Below, in pieces: positions 1-6,532 of a DNA stretch of 11,901 bases. Position numbers and translations under genes: made by a program. The notes under the pieces were generated by a model. The model was not told where the DNA came from. It worked only from the letters and a program-made list of their open reading frames with translations, and did no database searches. Every line of letters starts with the position of its first letter. Position 1 is the stretch's first letter. Source of the stretch: STF1-138 sp035356975 (GTDB taxonomy: Bacteria; Patescibacteriota; Patescibacteriia; UBA1558; S5-K13); contig DAORGW010000026.1 of assembly GCA_035356975.1 (NCBI GenBank), positions 1 to 11,901 of the forward strand. The letters are read 5' to 3'.

Positions 1-53
1 AACGTCGGGTTGTGGTCCCGAAGATGAGGGTTCGATTCCCTCTAGCTACCCCA
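1..53 (+). tRNA. tRNA-His (GTG anticodon), 3' part
   Basis: The 5' part lies outside the window. The anticodon arm is TCGGG-TTGTGGT-CCCGA at about 5-21, with anticodon GTG for histidine. The T arm is GAGGG-TTCGATT-CCCTC at 26-42, and the acceptor 3' strand TAGCTAC follows at 43-49. C at position 50 is the discriminator, as expected of tRNA-His, which pairs it with an extra 5' G. CCA is encoded at 51-53. The 3' end doubles as the attachment site of the element to the right, and the tRNA sequence is left intact by the insertion. Confidence 0.93.
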
Positions 54-1498
54 TTTGGAAAAGACGAGTCTAAAAGCTCGTTTTTTCTGTTATATAAGGG
101 TAAAAATGTGGTTTGCCACTCTAAATCTACACGTTCAGGGAATATTTTGATAATTTTTATCAATTTTTTAATAAGATTAGCTTTATTTTCGTGGTTTGCC
201 ACTTTATAGGCATAAGCTGGATTTGAGAGCAGTTTTGTTAGTTCTTCAATTCTACTAAACGAAGCCTCGTTGGTTCTTTGAAAGTCACTTATTTCAGATT
301 CAAGGGCGGTTTTCTCAAGAGTAAATTGTTGTTTTTTTTGTTCGTAAATCTCTTTATCAATTGTACCGTCTAATAAGTGGTCAGTTAAATTACTTAAACG
401 ATCATTGCAGTTAGTTATTTTAAGCCTAAGAGCATCATTCATTTTTTCTAATTCAAATTCATAAGTCCTTTTTAAATCTTTAGCAATTTTTAATAATTGA
501 GAAGATTCTTGTTTATTAAATTTAATTTTATCAATCTCTTTTAACAATATTTCTTCAATATTATTTTCAGAGAATGTTTTTGCTTGGCAAAATTTATTGC
601 GACAATAGTAATAAGGATATTTATGTTTAGCGGTCATTGATTTTAAGGTGTGTCCACATAAACCACAGGTTAAGATGTGTTTAAACTTGTAATCGTTTTT
701 ATGAGTGTGAGGAGTAAATCTTCTTTGTAAAACATCTTGAACTTTTTTGAATAATTTATCAGAAACAATCGCGGGATGTAGTCCAATATTAAGCTTGCCT
801 TTTATGTCAATGATGCCCATATAGTATTTATCATTTAAGATTCTACTGATTTTTGTATACTCAATTCTTTTATTGTTATAGGTTTTCAGACCCTTCTTAT
901 ACATTTCATCAGCTAGCTCATGAAGAGTATATTTACCAGTAGCATATAAATCAAAACATTTTTTAATTAAAGGCGCGGTTATTGGATCAAGTTCTCTTGT
1001 TCCAATTCCTGATTTTTTATATCCTAACAAAACTCTTCCAAAAACTGTATAACCAAGCTCTGCTTTTTTGTTCATACCCTTTTTAGTCTCCTGTGATAAA
1101 TTAGCAATAAAATCTTCAGCCATTACAGCTTTCATAGTACAGGTTAATGAGCCACCTCTACTGTTTAAGTCTGAACCATCACGACTAAAACAAATATTAT
1201 AACCAGCATTTGATAGCTCTTTTATTTTTGCCCAGTCGCTAATAGATCGGCAAGATCTATCTACGTCGTGAAAAATTATTCCCTTAACGCTTTTTGATTT
1301 TTTAATTTCCACTAGCATTAAACCGAACTGCTTTCGACCTTTTTTAGCAGCACTTTGTACTTCACGGAATTCTTTTACAATTTGAAACCCTCTTTCTTTT
1401 GCAAATTTTTGATTTGCTTCTTGTTGAGCTTCAAGGGAAGCCCCTGTTTCTGCTTGGTTTAGAGACGAAACTCTGTAATAGCTATAATATTTATCCAT
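1..1498 (-). CDS. Large serine recombinase (integrase), C-terminus open at window edge
   Basis: Starting at ATG 1498-1496, 499 codons read without a stop to the window edge, so the gene is partial here. Residues 1-140 are a resolvase-type catalytic domain: YYRVSS with nucleophile Ser11, DRSCRS at 80-85, and NLSQETKKGM at 133-142 at the entry to the recombinase domain (to about 260). A zinc ribbon follows: C278 and C281 with C299 and C304. Residues 340-425 are charged and helical, likely the coiled coil. This order is that of phage-type large serine integrases, which recombine attP with attB. Codons 483-484 lie on the attachment core. Upstream codons belong to the element; downstream ones (GVARGNRT...) are antisense tRNA-His. 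Rejoining the element's ends would instead give a tail of 15 residues and a TAA at 9940-9942, about 500 aa in all. No Shine-Dalgarno is visible. It lies 69 bases behind a second recombinase. Confidence 0.93.
   Translation of the reverse strand, partial: MDKYYSYYRVSSLNQAETGASLEAQQEANQKFAKERGFQIVKEFREVQSAAKKGRKQFGLMLVEIKKSKSVKGIIFHDVDRSCRSISDWAKIKELSNAGYNICFSRDGSDLNSRGGSLTCTMKAVMAEDFIANLSQETKKGMNKKAELGYTVFGRVLLGYKKSGIGTRELDPITAPLIKKCFDLYATGKYTLHELADEMYKKGLKTYNNKRIEYTKISRILNDKYYMGIIDIKGKLNIGLHPAIVSDKLFKKVQDVLQRRFTPHTHKNDYKFKHILTCGLCGHTLKSMTAKHKYPYYYCRNKFCQAKTFSENNIEEILLKEIDKIKFNKQESSQLLKIAKDLKRTYEFELEKMNDALRLKITNCNDRLSNLTDHLLDGTIDKEIYEQKKQQFTLEKTALESEISDFQRTNEASFSRIEELTKLLSNPAYAYKVANHENKANLIKKLIKIIKIFPERVDLEWQTTFLPLYNRKNELLDSSFPNGVARGNRTLIFGTTTRR
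44..118. repeat. Attachment site copy 1 (attL: tRNA half + element P' arm)
   Basis: TAGCTACCCCATTTGG at 43-58 matches TAGCCACCCTATTTGG at 9987-10002. To the left the sequence is tRNA. To the right (52-109) it matches 9996-10053 with four substitutions and no gaps that I can count, and 11156-11222 more loosely out to a shared GGTTTGCCA. The T at 47, where all three other copies have C, marks the left half as chromosomal, so the crossover lies in ACCC (48-51). Confidence 0.88.
59..86 (+). terminator. Rho-independent terminator after tRNA-His, supplied by the element
   Basis: AAAAGACGAG (59-68) pairs with CTCGTTTTTT (77-86), with one G-T wobble and an 8-base loop, and the 3' arm is itself the T-run. 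It sits five bases after the CCA. The same bases on the minus strand encode integrase residues of about 472-481, so one segment serves as terminator and as coding sequence. Homologous hairpins occur at 10003-10030 and 11163-11190. Confidence 0.8.
108..203. repeat. Two exact direct copies of a 13-bp near-palindrome
   Basis: GTGGTTTGCCACT occurs at 108-120 and 191-203, 83 bases apart. GTGG and CCAC are complementary around TTTG. Both lie in the integrase 3' coding region but in different reading frames (VANH in one, WQTT in the other), so protein conservation does not explain the identity. A shorter relative (TTGGTTTGCCA) is in copy 3 of the attachment repeat, where TTGCCA forms a -35 box. A DNA-binding site near the element end is possible. 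Confidence 0.5.
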
Positions 1499-1567
1499 AT
1501 ATTTATAGGTGATTAAATAGGGATTTATTTATCATATTTTAATTAGATTAATGACTACCTTAAAAAG

Positions 1568-2311
1568 CTATCGTAAAATCAATTCAACTGCTGACTGATA
1601 TTTTTCGCCCTTGTAAGAGATTAAGCCTTTTTTATAAATTGGATTACTTAAAATCTTTTTAATTGTTGATGGACTCCACTTCTCGTTTCCTCTCTTAGTC
1701 GGGATACTTAAATCCGTTAAAGTATTAGCAATTATTTTTAGGGATTTCTTTTTTCTTTTTAGATTGAATATCAACATAATCGTCTTAGCTTCTTGTTGGT
1801 TAATTACTAAATTGCCCTCATTGTTGTCATAGCCATAAATTTTCCCACCATGCCAACCACCATTTTTAGCCTTTCTTTCTCTACCACCTTCAAGTCTTAA
1901 AGCGATCATTGCTCTTTCAAATTCAGAGAATACACCAAGCATTTGTCTAAAAGCTTTTCTGAAAGGATCACTACTGTCTAAATCAGGCTCAAAAGCTGAA
2001 ATTAATTGCTTTTCATTTTTATTAAACTCTTTTATCAAACCTTCTTGAATATATAAATCTCTTGCTAACCTATCTAGCTTATAGATGATTATATATTCCG
2101 CTTCGGTGTTGTTTAATAAATCAAGAAGATTTTTTAATCCTGGTCTATCGCTTAATCCACCACTGAACCCATCATCTGAAAATTCTTCAATAATCAGGTA
2201 TTCATTTTTGATAGCAAATTCTCTGACCTTCATTTTTTGAACTTCAATTGTTCCTTCTTCTTTTTGAAGATCAGTTGATACACGATAATAGGCAAGTGCT
2301 TTTTTTGTCAT
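1568..2311 (-). CDS. Short serine recombinase, resolvase plus recombinase domain
   Basis: The protein is 247 aa. Residues 1-140 form the serine-recombinase catalytic domain: YYRVST with Ser12 as nucleophile, GFSGGLSDRPGL at 48-59, and YKLDRLARD at 77-85 carrying the catalytic arginines. FERAMIALRLEGG follows at about 131-143. Residues 150-240 match the start of the recombinase domain (GKIYGY, WSPSTIKKILSNPIYKKG). It ends at a natural TAG without zinc ribbon or coiled coil, so it is far shorter than the integrase at 1-1498 and of a different subfamily. Such short forms may act as resolvases, invertases or transposase-like enzymes; which applies here cannot be told. It is 69 bases upstream of the integrase on the same strand and may be co-transcribed with it. 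No ribosome-binding site is evident before the ATG. Confidence 0.92.
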   Translation of the reverse strand: MTKKALAYYRVSTDLQKEEGTIEVQKMKVREFAIKNEYLIIEEFSDDGFSGGLSDRPGLKNLLDLLNNTEAEYIIIYKLDRLARDLYIQEGLIKEFNKNEKQLISAFEPDLDSSDPFRKAFRQMLGVFSEFERAMIALRLEGGRERKAKNGGWHGGKIYGYDNNEGNLVINQQEAKTIMLIFNLKRKKKSLKIIANTLTDLSIPTKRGNEKWSPSTIKKILSNPIYKKGLISYKGEKYQSAVELILR

Positions 2312-2425
2312 AGATTTTTGATTAGGGATGATTAGAAATGCTTATAATATAAGACGCAAATTCAAAAATCTAAATGTTTCAGGAATAAATCGTGTAGCTA
2401 TACAGGAAAAATATAAGTGGCAAGT

Positions 2426-2475
2426 CTGTTTTTTAGTTTTTTAGAACCCTTATATATTAAAAAACTAAAAAACAG
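2426..2475. repeat. 18-bp perfect inverted repeat at the end of the RepA-like gene
   Basis: CTGTTTTTTAGTTTTTTA (2426-2443) is the exact reverse complement of 2458-2475, with a 14-base AT-rich loop. Each arm is itself a doublet of an eight-base A/T unit. The RepA-like gene's TAG (2465-2467) lies inside the right arm. Neither strand shows a T-run directly after the stem, so it is not a standard terminator. A cruciform, an unwinding region or a replication site is possible. The rest of the 2312-2464 gap shows nothing else I can support. Confidence 0.75.
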
Positions 2476-3613
2476 AATATTTAACATATAGTTTTCTATT
2501 TTTATCCCTGGTTATCGTTTTTATTTTTTGTTCATCTTCGAGTGTCTTTAAGATATTTAGTATATTGTTCTTTCCAATAGACCCTTGAAATTCTTGATAT
2601 ATAATATCTTGGGTTATAGGTTCTGCCCTCTGCTCAATAAATGACAAAATAGACACTTTATTTTTTTCTTGTTTATCTATAACCACGCTTGATGATTCGT
2701 TAGTATATTCCTTAAAAACGAATTCCATTTTATAATCTTTCTTTTCAAAAGAAATTTTAAAAGGAGGAATTTCTGGTTGATAACGATTTTTTGTTTGTTT
2801 AATTTTTAAATCATTACCCTCTTTACTTATCATCATATGGCAATCAAGAGCGGCTAAAATATCTATTGAGCCACGCATTGATTGGTTATCATTGTCTTGC
2901 TCGCCCTGACCCTTTCGGTGATGATGATTTATTAAAACTGTTATGCCTAATTTTTTTAAGCGTGATATTTTGCAAAATAAATTAGACATATCCTTTGCAC
3001 TGTTTTCGTCTCCGGAATGAATTCTGACTAAACTGTCTATAATTACAACATTGATTTTTAGTCTTTTTATTTCTTTTATTAGAAGTTCAATACTTTCATC
3101 ATTATCAGCTTTAAATCCCGACATAATACTAAAAGAAATTTCTGTTTTTTTATCAAGACCAAGTGTTATCAGTCGCTCTTTTATGAGCACACTAGAATCT
3201 TCCTCATTTATTATTAACACCTTTGATTTTTTAACGGGGAACATATTAAAGACACTCTTCCCCTGGGAAATACAAATAGCAAAATAAAGAGTAAGCCAAG
3301 TTTTAAATCTACCAGGCCGAGCCGATAAAATAGACAGAGATCCTTTTGGTAGTAAACCTTGAATAATCCACTCAGTTTTAAAATCAGAATTTAACAAATA
3401 ATTTGAAGAAACTATTTCAAGCGGATTATTTTTATTAGCTAAGCGATTTTCTGTTTTGTTTTTTTTGATTTCCGTCCTTACAATAATTTTTAAATCTTTT
3501 GATTTTAAAGGATTGTCCGACACCTGATTAATTGCTTTAATATACTTGAGAACAGTTTTTTGATCGGTTGTATTTAAAAGACTAATTAAATCGGAGGTTA
3601 TTTTTCTTAGCAT
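2465..3613 (-). CDS. RepA-like AAA ATPase (AAA_25, RecA/DnaB-fold helicase type)
   Basis: From the ATG at 3613 the protein is 382 aa. This start lies five bases after the stop of the upstream gene. An ATG 33 bases earlier, at 3646, would overlap that gene by 29 bases and is less likely. Residues 80-300 are a RecA-like NTPase of the RepA/AAA_25 kind. The P-loop is ARPGRFKT at 98-105, with Phe where Gly usually precedes Lys, a variant I recall from this family. Other motifs are a NEEDS segment at 136-140, Walker B VVIIDS at 189-194, NHHHRKG at 229-235 and RGS at 247-249. The C-terminal 65 residues look like a winged helix. RepA-type ATPases unwind plasmid or phage origins, which suggests that the excised element replicates. 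Primase or regulatory ATPase are alternatives. Confidence 0.85.
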   Translation of the reverse strand: MLRKITSDLISLLNTTDQKTVLKYIKAINQVSDNPLKSKDLKIIVRTEIKKNKTENRLANKNNPLEIVSSNYLLNSDFKTEWIIQGLLPKGSLSILSARPGRFKTWLTLYFAICISQGKSVFNMFPVKKSKVLIINEEDSSVLIKERLITLGLDKKTEISFSIMSGFKADNDESIELLIKEIKRLKINVVIIDSLVRIHSGDENSAKDMSNLFCKISRLKKLGITVLINHHHRKGQGEQDNDNQSMRGSIDILAALDCHMMISKEGNDLKIKQTKNRYQPEIPPFKISFEKKDYKMEFVFKEYTNESSSVVIDKQEKNKVSILSFIEQRAEPITQDIIYQEFQGSIGKNNILNILKTLEDEQKIKTITRDKNRKLYVKYSVF

Positions 3614-3617
3614 ATTT

Positions 3618-3854
3618 TTATTTCTTAAAATATTTATTAATAGCATCTTTAGCTATTTCATGGGCATAAAAAATATCATCCTCAATTGGGCAGTAAAAAT
3701 CTCTATCAATTGTTCTGTGCTCTTTTTTGTGATCAAGTTTGATAAAGATCATATAGTTGTGAGGAATTTTTGTTATTGAATAGCTTTTACTATCAAACAA
3801 CAAAATACCAATTCTTTTTTGTCTTGCTTTTTCAAGCGCTTGTAGTTTGTTCAT
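3618..3854 (-). CDS. Small protein of unknown function (78 aa)
   Basis: I do not recognise this 78-aa basic protein. The N-terminus (MNKLQALEKARQKR) is helical and charged. The middle has alternating hydrophobic stretches (GILLF, YMIFIKL) suggesting beta strands, and the end is helical. No cysteine pair or membrane segment is present. It sits four bases upstream of the preferred RepA-like start and 18 bases downstream of a 31-codon candidate, so it is probably translated from the same message. Its position suggests a replication accessory or a copy-control protein, which is inference only. Confidence 0.65.
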   Translation of the reverse strand: MNKLQALEKARQKRIGILLFDSKSYSITKIPHNYMIFIKLDHKKEHRTIDRDFYCPIEDDIFYAHEIAKDAINKYFKK

Positions 3855-3872
3855 AGTTGTTGGTTAGATTAA

Positions 3873-3968
3873 TTATTGCTCAAAAATATCAAGAACAATT
3901 GAAACATAATCAATAAAATTGATTTCCATTTCCGCCAAGTCTTTAGTTGTTTGGTCTTGGTTGTTCAT
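3873..3968 (-). CDS. Candidate micro-protein, 31 aa
   Basis: ATG at 3966-3968 opens 31 codons ending in TAA at 3873-3875. An in-frame ATG directly before it could add one residue. The product is acidic (MNNQDQTTKDLAEMEINF...), with a hydrophobic helix-like C-terminal half. It lies 18 bases before the 78-aa gene on the same strand, in the gap behind a terminator, where a first gene of the replication operon would be expected. No ribosome-binding site is visible and nothing about its function can be inferred. It could be a chance ORF. Confidence 0.35.
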   Translation of the reverse strand: MNNQDQTTKDLAEMEINFIDYVSIVLDIFEQ

Positions 3969-3987
3969 CATAAATTTGCTTATGATG
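3966..3987. promoter_or_regulatory. Inverted repeat over the first start codon of the replication operon
   Basis: CATCATAA (3966-3973) and TTATGATG (3980-3987) are perfect 8-bp arms around a 6-base spacer. On the minus strand a CATAAT hexamer (3987-3992) overlaps the upstream arm and could be a -10 box. The repeat also covers the ATG of the 31-codon ORF. An operator for autoregulation is plausible but unproven in this AT-rich setting. Confidence 0.35.
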
Positions 3988-4033
3988 ATATTATGCTTCG
4001 CAAATAAAAATACTTAAATAATACCTAAAACTA

Positions 4034-4060
4034 AAAAAGACCAATAAAATTGGTCTTTTT
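4034..4060 (-). terminator. Bidirectional rho-independent terminator
   Basis: AAAAAGACCAAT (4034-4045) pairs perfectly over 12 bp with ATTGGTCTTTTT (4049-4060) around an AAA loop. On the minus strand it is 30 bases past the regulator's stop (4090) and ends in a T-run. It separates the regulator from the replication operon. It would also work in the plus direction. Confidence 0.85.
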
Positions 4061-4089
4061 ACGGCTTATTAACAACTGTCTTAAGGTAT

Positions 4090-4746
4090 TTATTTTTTAC
4101 TCTCTATAAAACGGTACCTTGATTTATTGATATTATAGCCAAGATTTTTATGGTGAATTATTAAATCATATTTTACATCTAATTTCTCTCTTGTCATTTC
4201 ATTAATACCTTCAATTTCTTTTTTAACCTCTGATCCGTCGGTATAATCGATTCTATCTGCAATCTCTTTTGGGGAGAGTAATTTATTCCTTTTTATTAAA
4301 AGCAAAATTACACACATTCTTTTTGAATCTTTATTTTTAATCCTTCTTGGTCTGTAGTATTTAATTTTACCTTTTTGATTTATGTAGATTTCTCTTTTGT
4401 TATAAAAAATTGTATTTTCTCTGATGTGGAGCCCTTTGTTTTTTACAAGGTCATTTAAAATTAAAACTATAAAATCTTTAATTTTTAATTTATTTTTTTC
4501 AAGAGATTTTTTGTTTTCCAGTTTTTCAAAATCAAAAAGATTAGAAATTGGATTAATTATAGAAACCACTTTTATTTCATCTTTATCTTTACCAACCTTT
4601 TTTAAAATCCTCATTGAATCATCTGCCCAAAAATTTATTTTGTCAGTTAAAACAATAGAAGATTCTTCTTTGTGGGGAAAATACTCAAGGTCTTCAATTA
4701 AGGAATATCCTTGATTAATTAAACTTATTATCTCTTCATTATCCAT
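4090..4746 (-). CDS. Winged-helix regulator-like protein
   Basis: The protein is 218 aa from ATG 4746, or 222 aa from an in-frame GTG at 4758; no ribosome-binding site decides between them. The last 70 residues resemble the OmpR/PhoB-type winged helix: a helical RMCVILLLIKRN segment, then LLSPKEIADRI as the helix-turn region, a spaced helix ending in MTREKL, and LIIHHKNLGYNI as the wing, similar to the family's IxxxxxxGY element. The N-terminal 130 residues are charged and match nothing I know; there is no phosphoacceptor receiver domain. It likely binds DNA as a controller of the element, with the replication genes or the membrane operon as plausible targets. It is a single-gene unit with its own promoter (4797-4825) and terminator (4034-4060). 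Confidence 0.75.
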   Translation of the reverse strand: MDNEEIISLINQGYSLIEDLEYFPHKEESSIVLTDKINFWADDSMRILKKVGKDKDEIKVVSIINPISNLFDFEKLENKKSLEKNKLKIKDFIVLILNDLVKNKGLHIRENTIFYNKREIYINQKGKIKYYRPRRIKNKDSKRMCVILLLIKRNKLLSPKEIADRIDYTDGSEVKKEIEGINEMTREKLDVKYDLIIHHKNLGYNINKSRYRFIESKK

Positions 4747-4796
4747 ATTTTTGTCCACTTCGTTAAAACGGAGTGTATGAATTAGCTTATATTTAT

Positions 4797-4825
4797 AGTT
4801 TAAATCCTATAAAAATAAGCGTCAA
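4797..4825 (-). promoter_or_regulatory. Promoter of the winged-helix gene
   Basis: On the minus strand TTGACG (4825-4820) and TAAACT (4802-4797) are separated by 17 bases, matching the sigma-70 consensus at five and four of six positions. Predicted transcription start is near 4790, leaving a leader of about 40 bases. An alternative -10, TATAAA, lies just downstream. Confidence 0.5.
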
Positions 4826-4826
4826 T

Positions 4827-4915
4827 AAAAGAGGATAACTGACGAATACCCTCTCTTTTCGACTTACACAAAGTGTAAAACCGTTCTTCAGTTTCTAGGA
4901 GATTTTTGGAAACTG
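4827..4915. other. Intergenic region with three hairpins behind the membrane operon
   Basis: Three inverted repeats lie between 4827 and 4915. AGAGG (4830-4834) pairs with CCTCT (4850-4854), extended by an A-run and T-run with one bulge; on the minus strand it ends in TTTT and may terminate the membrane operon. TTACAC and GTGTAA flank AAA at 4864-4878. CAGTTTC (4889-4895) pairs with GAAACTG (4909-4915). I see no ORF in the gap. Confidence 0.4.
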
Positions 4916-4918
4916 TCG

Positions 4919-5263
4919 TTAAAAAATCAATTTATATAAATACCACGAATAGTATAGGCAAATAGCATTTTCCAGTAGTTGTATTATTGTTCCTGCCCAT
5001 AAAAATTTTTGTTCTGCTTGAGTTTCAATATCCTTTTCGTGAAAGTTAACAAAAAAAGATAGTAAACCAGATCCAAGAGAAATAATAAAGAATATTAAAC
5101 TAATAAGCATTATTATAATAAAAACTATTGATAGAATCTTTGACAATAAAATTAATTCAAAGTTTCTGTATAGAATCTTTATTACAAAAGCTATAATGCC
5201 ATAAAAAATAACATTTTTTATTGCCGCATTTAAAATAGTTATTAAATGGTTTTTATTTAGCAT
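4919..5263 (-). CDS. Multi-pass membrane protein, unknown
   Basis: 114 aa, unrecognised. Hydrophobic segments at about 17-33, 38-72 (long, probably one or two passes) and 88-110 predict three or four membrane passes. The loop around 73-87 is charged (FHEKDIETQAEQKF). It is the last gene of the minus-strand operon starting at 6951, and its ATG is two bases after the previous stop, suggesting coupled translation. Without a known family the role is open. A small membrane effector or an immunity-type protein are possibilities, not conclusions. Confidence 0.75.
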   Translation of the reverse strand: MLNKNHLITILNAAIKNVIFYGIIAFVIKILYRNFELILLSKILSIVFIIIMLISLIFFIISLGSGLLSFFVNFHEKDIETQAEQKFLWAGTIIQLLENAICLYYSWYLYKLIF

Positions 5264-5265
5264 AA

Positions 5266-5430
5266 TTATTTTTTTATTAATCTTTTAAAAAAGATAGTCG
5301 CTAACACCACCAAAATAAAAGATAAAATTATACAAAGAATTTTATTTGAAAATATCCAGTTGATAATCAACGAGTATTTATCATGCTCAATAACACTGGT
5401 TCTAAAAATTGTTTTAAGTGCCGTATACAT
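5266..5430 (-). CDS. Small single-pass membrane protein (54 aa)
   Basis: An ORF of 54 codons from ATG 5430 to TAA 5266-5268. After a soluble N-terminal half (MYTALKTIFRTSVIEHDKYS) comes one hydrophobic segment at about 31-48 (ILCIILSFILVVLATIFF), followed by a basic tail KRLIKK. The tail fits the positive-inside rule, with the C-terminus in the cytoplasm. It sits 13 bases after one operon gene and two bases before the next, filling what would otherwise be a hole in a tightly packed operon. That is the main reason to accept it. Confidence 0.7.
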   Translation of the reverse strand: MYTALKTIFRTSVIEHDKYSLIINWIFSNKILCIILSFILVVLATIFFKRLIKK

Positions 5431-5443
5431 TTAATTAAGAATT

Positions 5444-5638
5444 TTAATTTTTATACCAAATTTTACTCAGTTTAAGTGAAACCGTTAATCCACTCCAACC
5501 ACAAATTAAATTAAACCACCAAGGGGGTTCGTTTGAGTTAATAAATCCGCCAAGAAAAAGAAATATTGAACCAAGCATCAAAATCGCAATATTAATCCTT
5601 ATATAATAGTCTTTAATTTTTTCTAAGTAATTTTTCAT
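5444..5638 (-). CDS. Small two-pass membrane protein (64 aa)
   Basis: 64 aa with two hydrophobic segments, about 16-33 and 41-57, separated by NSNEPPWW. The N-terminal (MKNYLEKIKDYY) and C-terminal (KLSKIWYKN) ends are basic, so both are probably cytoplasmic. Its ATG overlaps the previous gene's TGA by four bases, the clearest translational coupling in the operon. I do not recognise a family. Confidence 0.7.
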   Translation of the reverse strand: MKNYLEKIKDYYIRINIAILMLGSIFLFLGGFINSNEPPWWFNLICGWSGLTVSLKLSKIWYKN

Positions 5639-5835
5639 TTTTTAAATCCTAAATATAAAAAATATCCTCCACCAAAAATTGAAAATAGTGTAAAAATATT
5701 TCGGCCCAAAATTTCGGCGTCATTCCAAACTAACAAATAAATAAGTTCCTTGCTGTTTATAATAACTCCTAAAATAAGAATCATTCCTAAAACACCAAGA
5801 ATTGTTTTTTTACGATAGCTCATTTCTTTTTTCAT
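5635..5835 (-). CDS. Small two-pass membrane protein (66 aa)
   Basis: 66 aa. A basic start (MKKEMSYRKK) leads into hydrophobic segments at about 11-26 and 46-63, and it ends GFKK. The size and topology are like those of its downstream neighbour at 5444-5638, although sequence similarity is not obvious, so the two could form a hetero-oligomer. A second ATG four codons in (5823) is an alternative start. It ends in TGA, which overlaps the next ATG. The function is unknown. Confidence 0.7.
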   Translation of the reverse strand: MKKEMSYRKKTILGVLGMILILGVIINSKELIYLLVWNDAEILGRNIFTLFSIFGGGYFLYLGFKK

Positions 5836-5845
5836 AAATTTTATA

Positions 5846-6532
5846 TTAAGTATTATTTTTTATTACTTCTAAAATTTCTTGATTTGATAAATCGTCAATA
5901 CCACATCCAGGAATTGATCCAAAAACATCTTTTATAAAAACAAAAATATAATCTGACCCAATAAGATCGCCAGATTCTTTTAATTCATAAATACTAAAAA
6001 TTGCCTTGGTTTTAGATTGGTCCGGTTCTTTATTATTATTTTTTGTAATAATTAAAAATGTTTTATTATTTGTTTGTGCTATTTTTAAAACTTTACCTCC
6101 ATTGCACCCCATTATTTCACTAATTAAAAAATCTCTTTCAAAGTCTAAGATTTTTTTATCCTTATTTTCTTTAGTTATAATATTCCAATTACTACTCTTT
6201 TTGATAAAGAAATTATAAATGTCAGTGTTAGCGTTTGTGTGATAATCATAATAATCAGCCCCAACAATATGAGAAACAAAGACGTTATCATCAGTTCCGT
6301 CAAAGTTTAAATCGATATAATTATTACCAGGAGCAAAAGAATATATTTTTATTTTGTCATCCTCTTGTTCTAATAACGCTTTAGAACTTGTTTCAGTTGG
6401 CTCAAATTGCTCTGGCTTATTTTGGATATCCTTTTTTTGATTTGTTAAATAATATCCAAGAAAAGTTATAAAAAATAAAACAATCAAGCCAATAAAAATT
6501 AAAAGATATTTTTTATTTATTTTTTCTGTCAT
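5846..6532 (-). CDS. Membrane-anchored extracytoplasmic protein, CarG-like
   Basis: 228 aa. Residues 9-29 form an N-terminal membrane anchor preceded by lysines, so the rest is probably outside the cytoplasm. After a linker rich in Glu, Gln and Thr (35-60) comes DLNFDGTDD at 74-82, an Asp-rich loop like those that bind calcium. Two cysteines (MGC143 and PGC210) could form a disulfide. The order of these elements (DxNxDGxDD, a tryptophan-containing hydrophobic strand, a Gly-Cys-Asn-Gly turn, IxxIYEL, then a Cys-Gly-Ile-Asp-Asp end) resembles CarG/CpmJ-type carbapenem self-resistance proteins as I recall them. This is a resemblance from memory and resistance is not claimed. It overlaps the upstream gene by four bases (ATGA) and is followed by four small membrane proteins. 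Confidence 0.72.
   Translation of the reverse strand: MTEKINKKYLLIFIGLIVLFFITFLGYYLTNQKKDIQNKPEQFEPTETSSKALLEQEDDKIKIYSFAPGNNYIDLNFDGTDDNVFVSHIVGADYYDYHTNANTDIYNFFIKKSSNWNIITKENKDKKILDFERDFLISEIMGCNGGKVLKIAQTNNKTFLIITKNNNKEPDQSKTKAIFSIYELKESGDLIGSDYIFVFIKDVFGSIPGCGIDDLSNQEILEVIKNNT

Noticed and set aside
12..209. 65-codon plus-strand ORF starting inside the tRNA
   Set aside because: It overlaps tRNA-His, the terminator and the antisense integrase frame, and has no recognisable content.
3051..3287. Plus-strand ORFs inside minus-strand genes (also 4424-4714, 6006-6218) and the minus-strand ORF at 7979-8191
   Set aside because: They lie wholly within well-supported genes on the other strand and show only low-complexity hydrophobic content typical of shadows.
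3614..3646. Upstream ATG start of the RepA-like gene
   Set aside because: It overlaps the 78-aa gene by 29 bases, while the ATG at 3613 follows that gene's stop by five bases.
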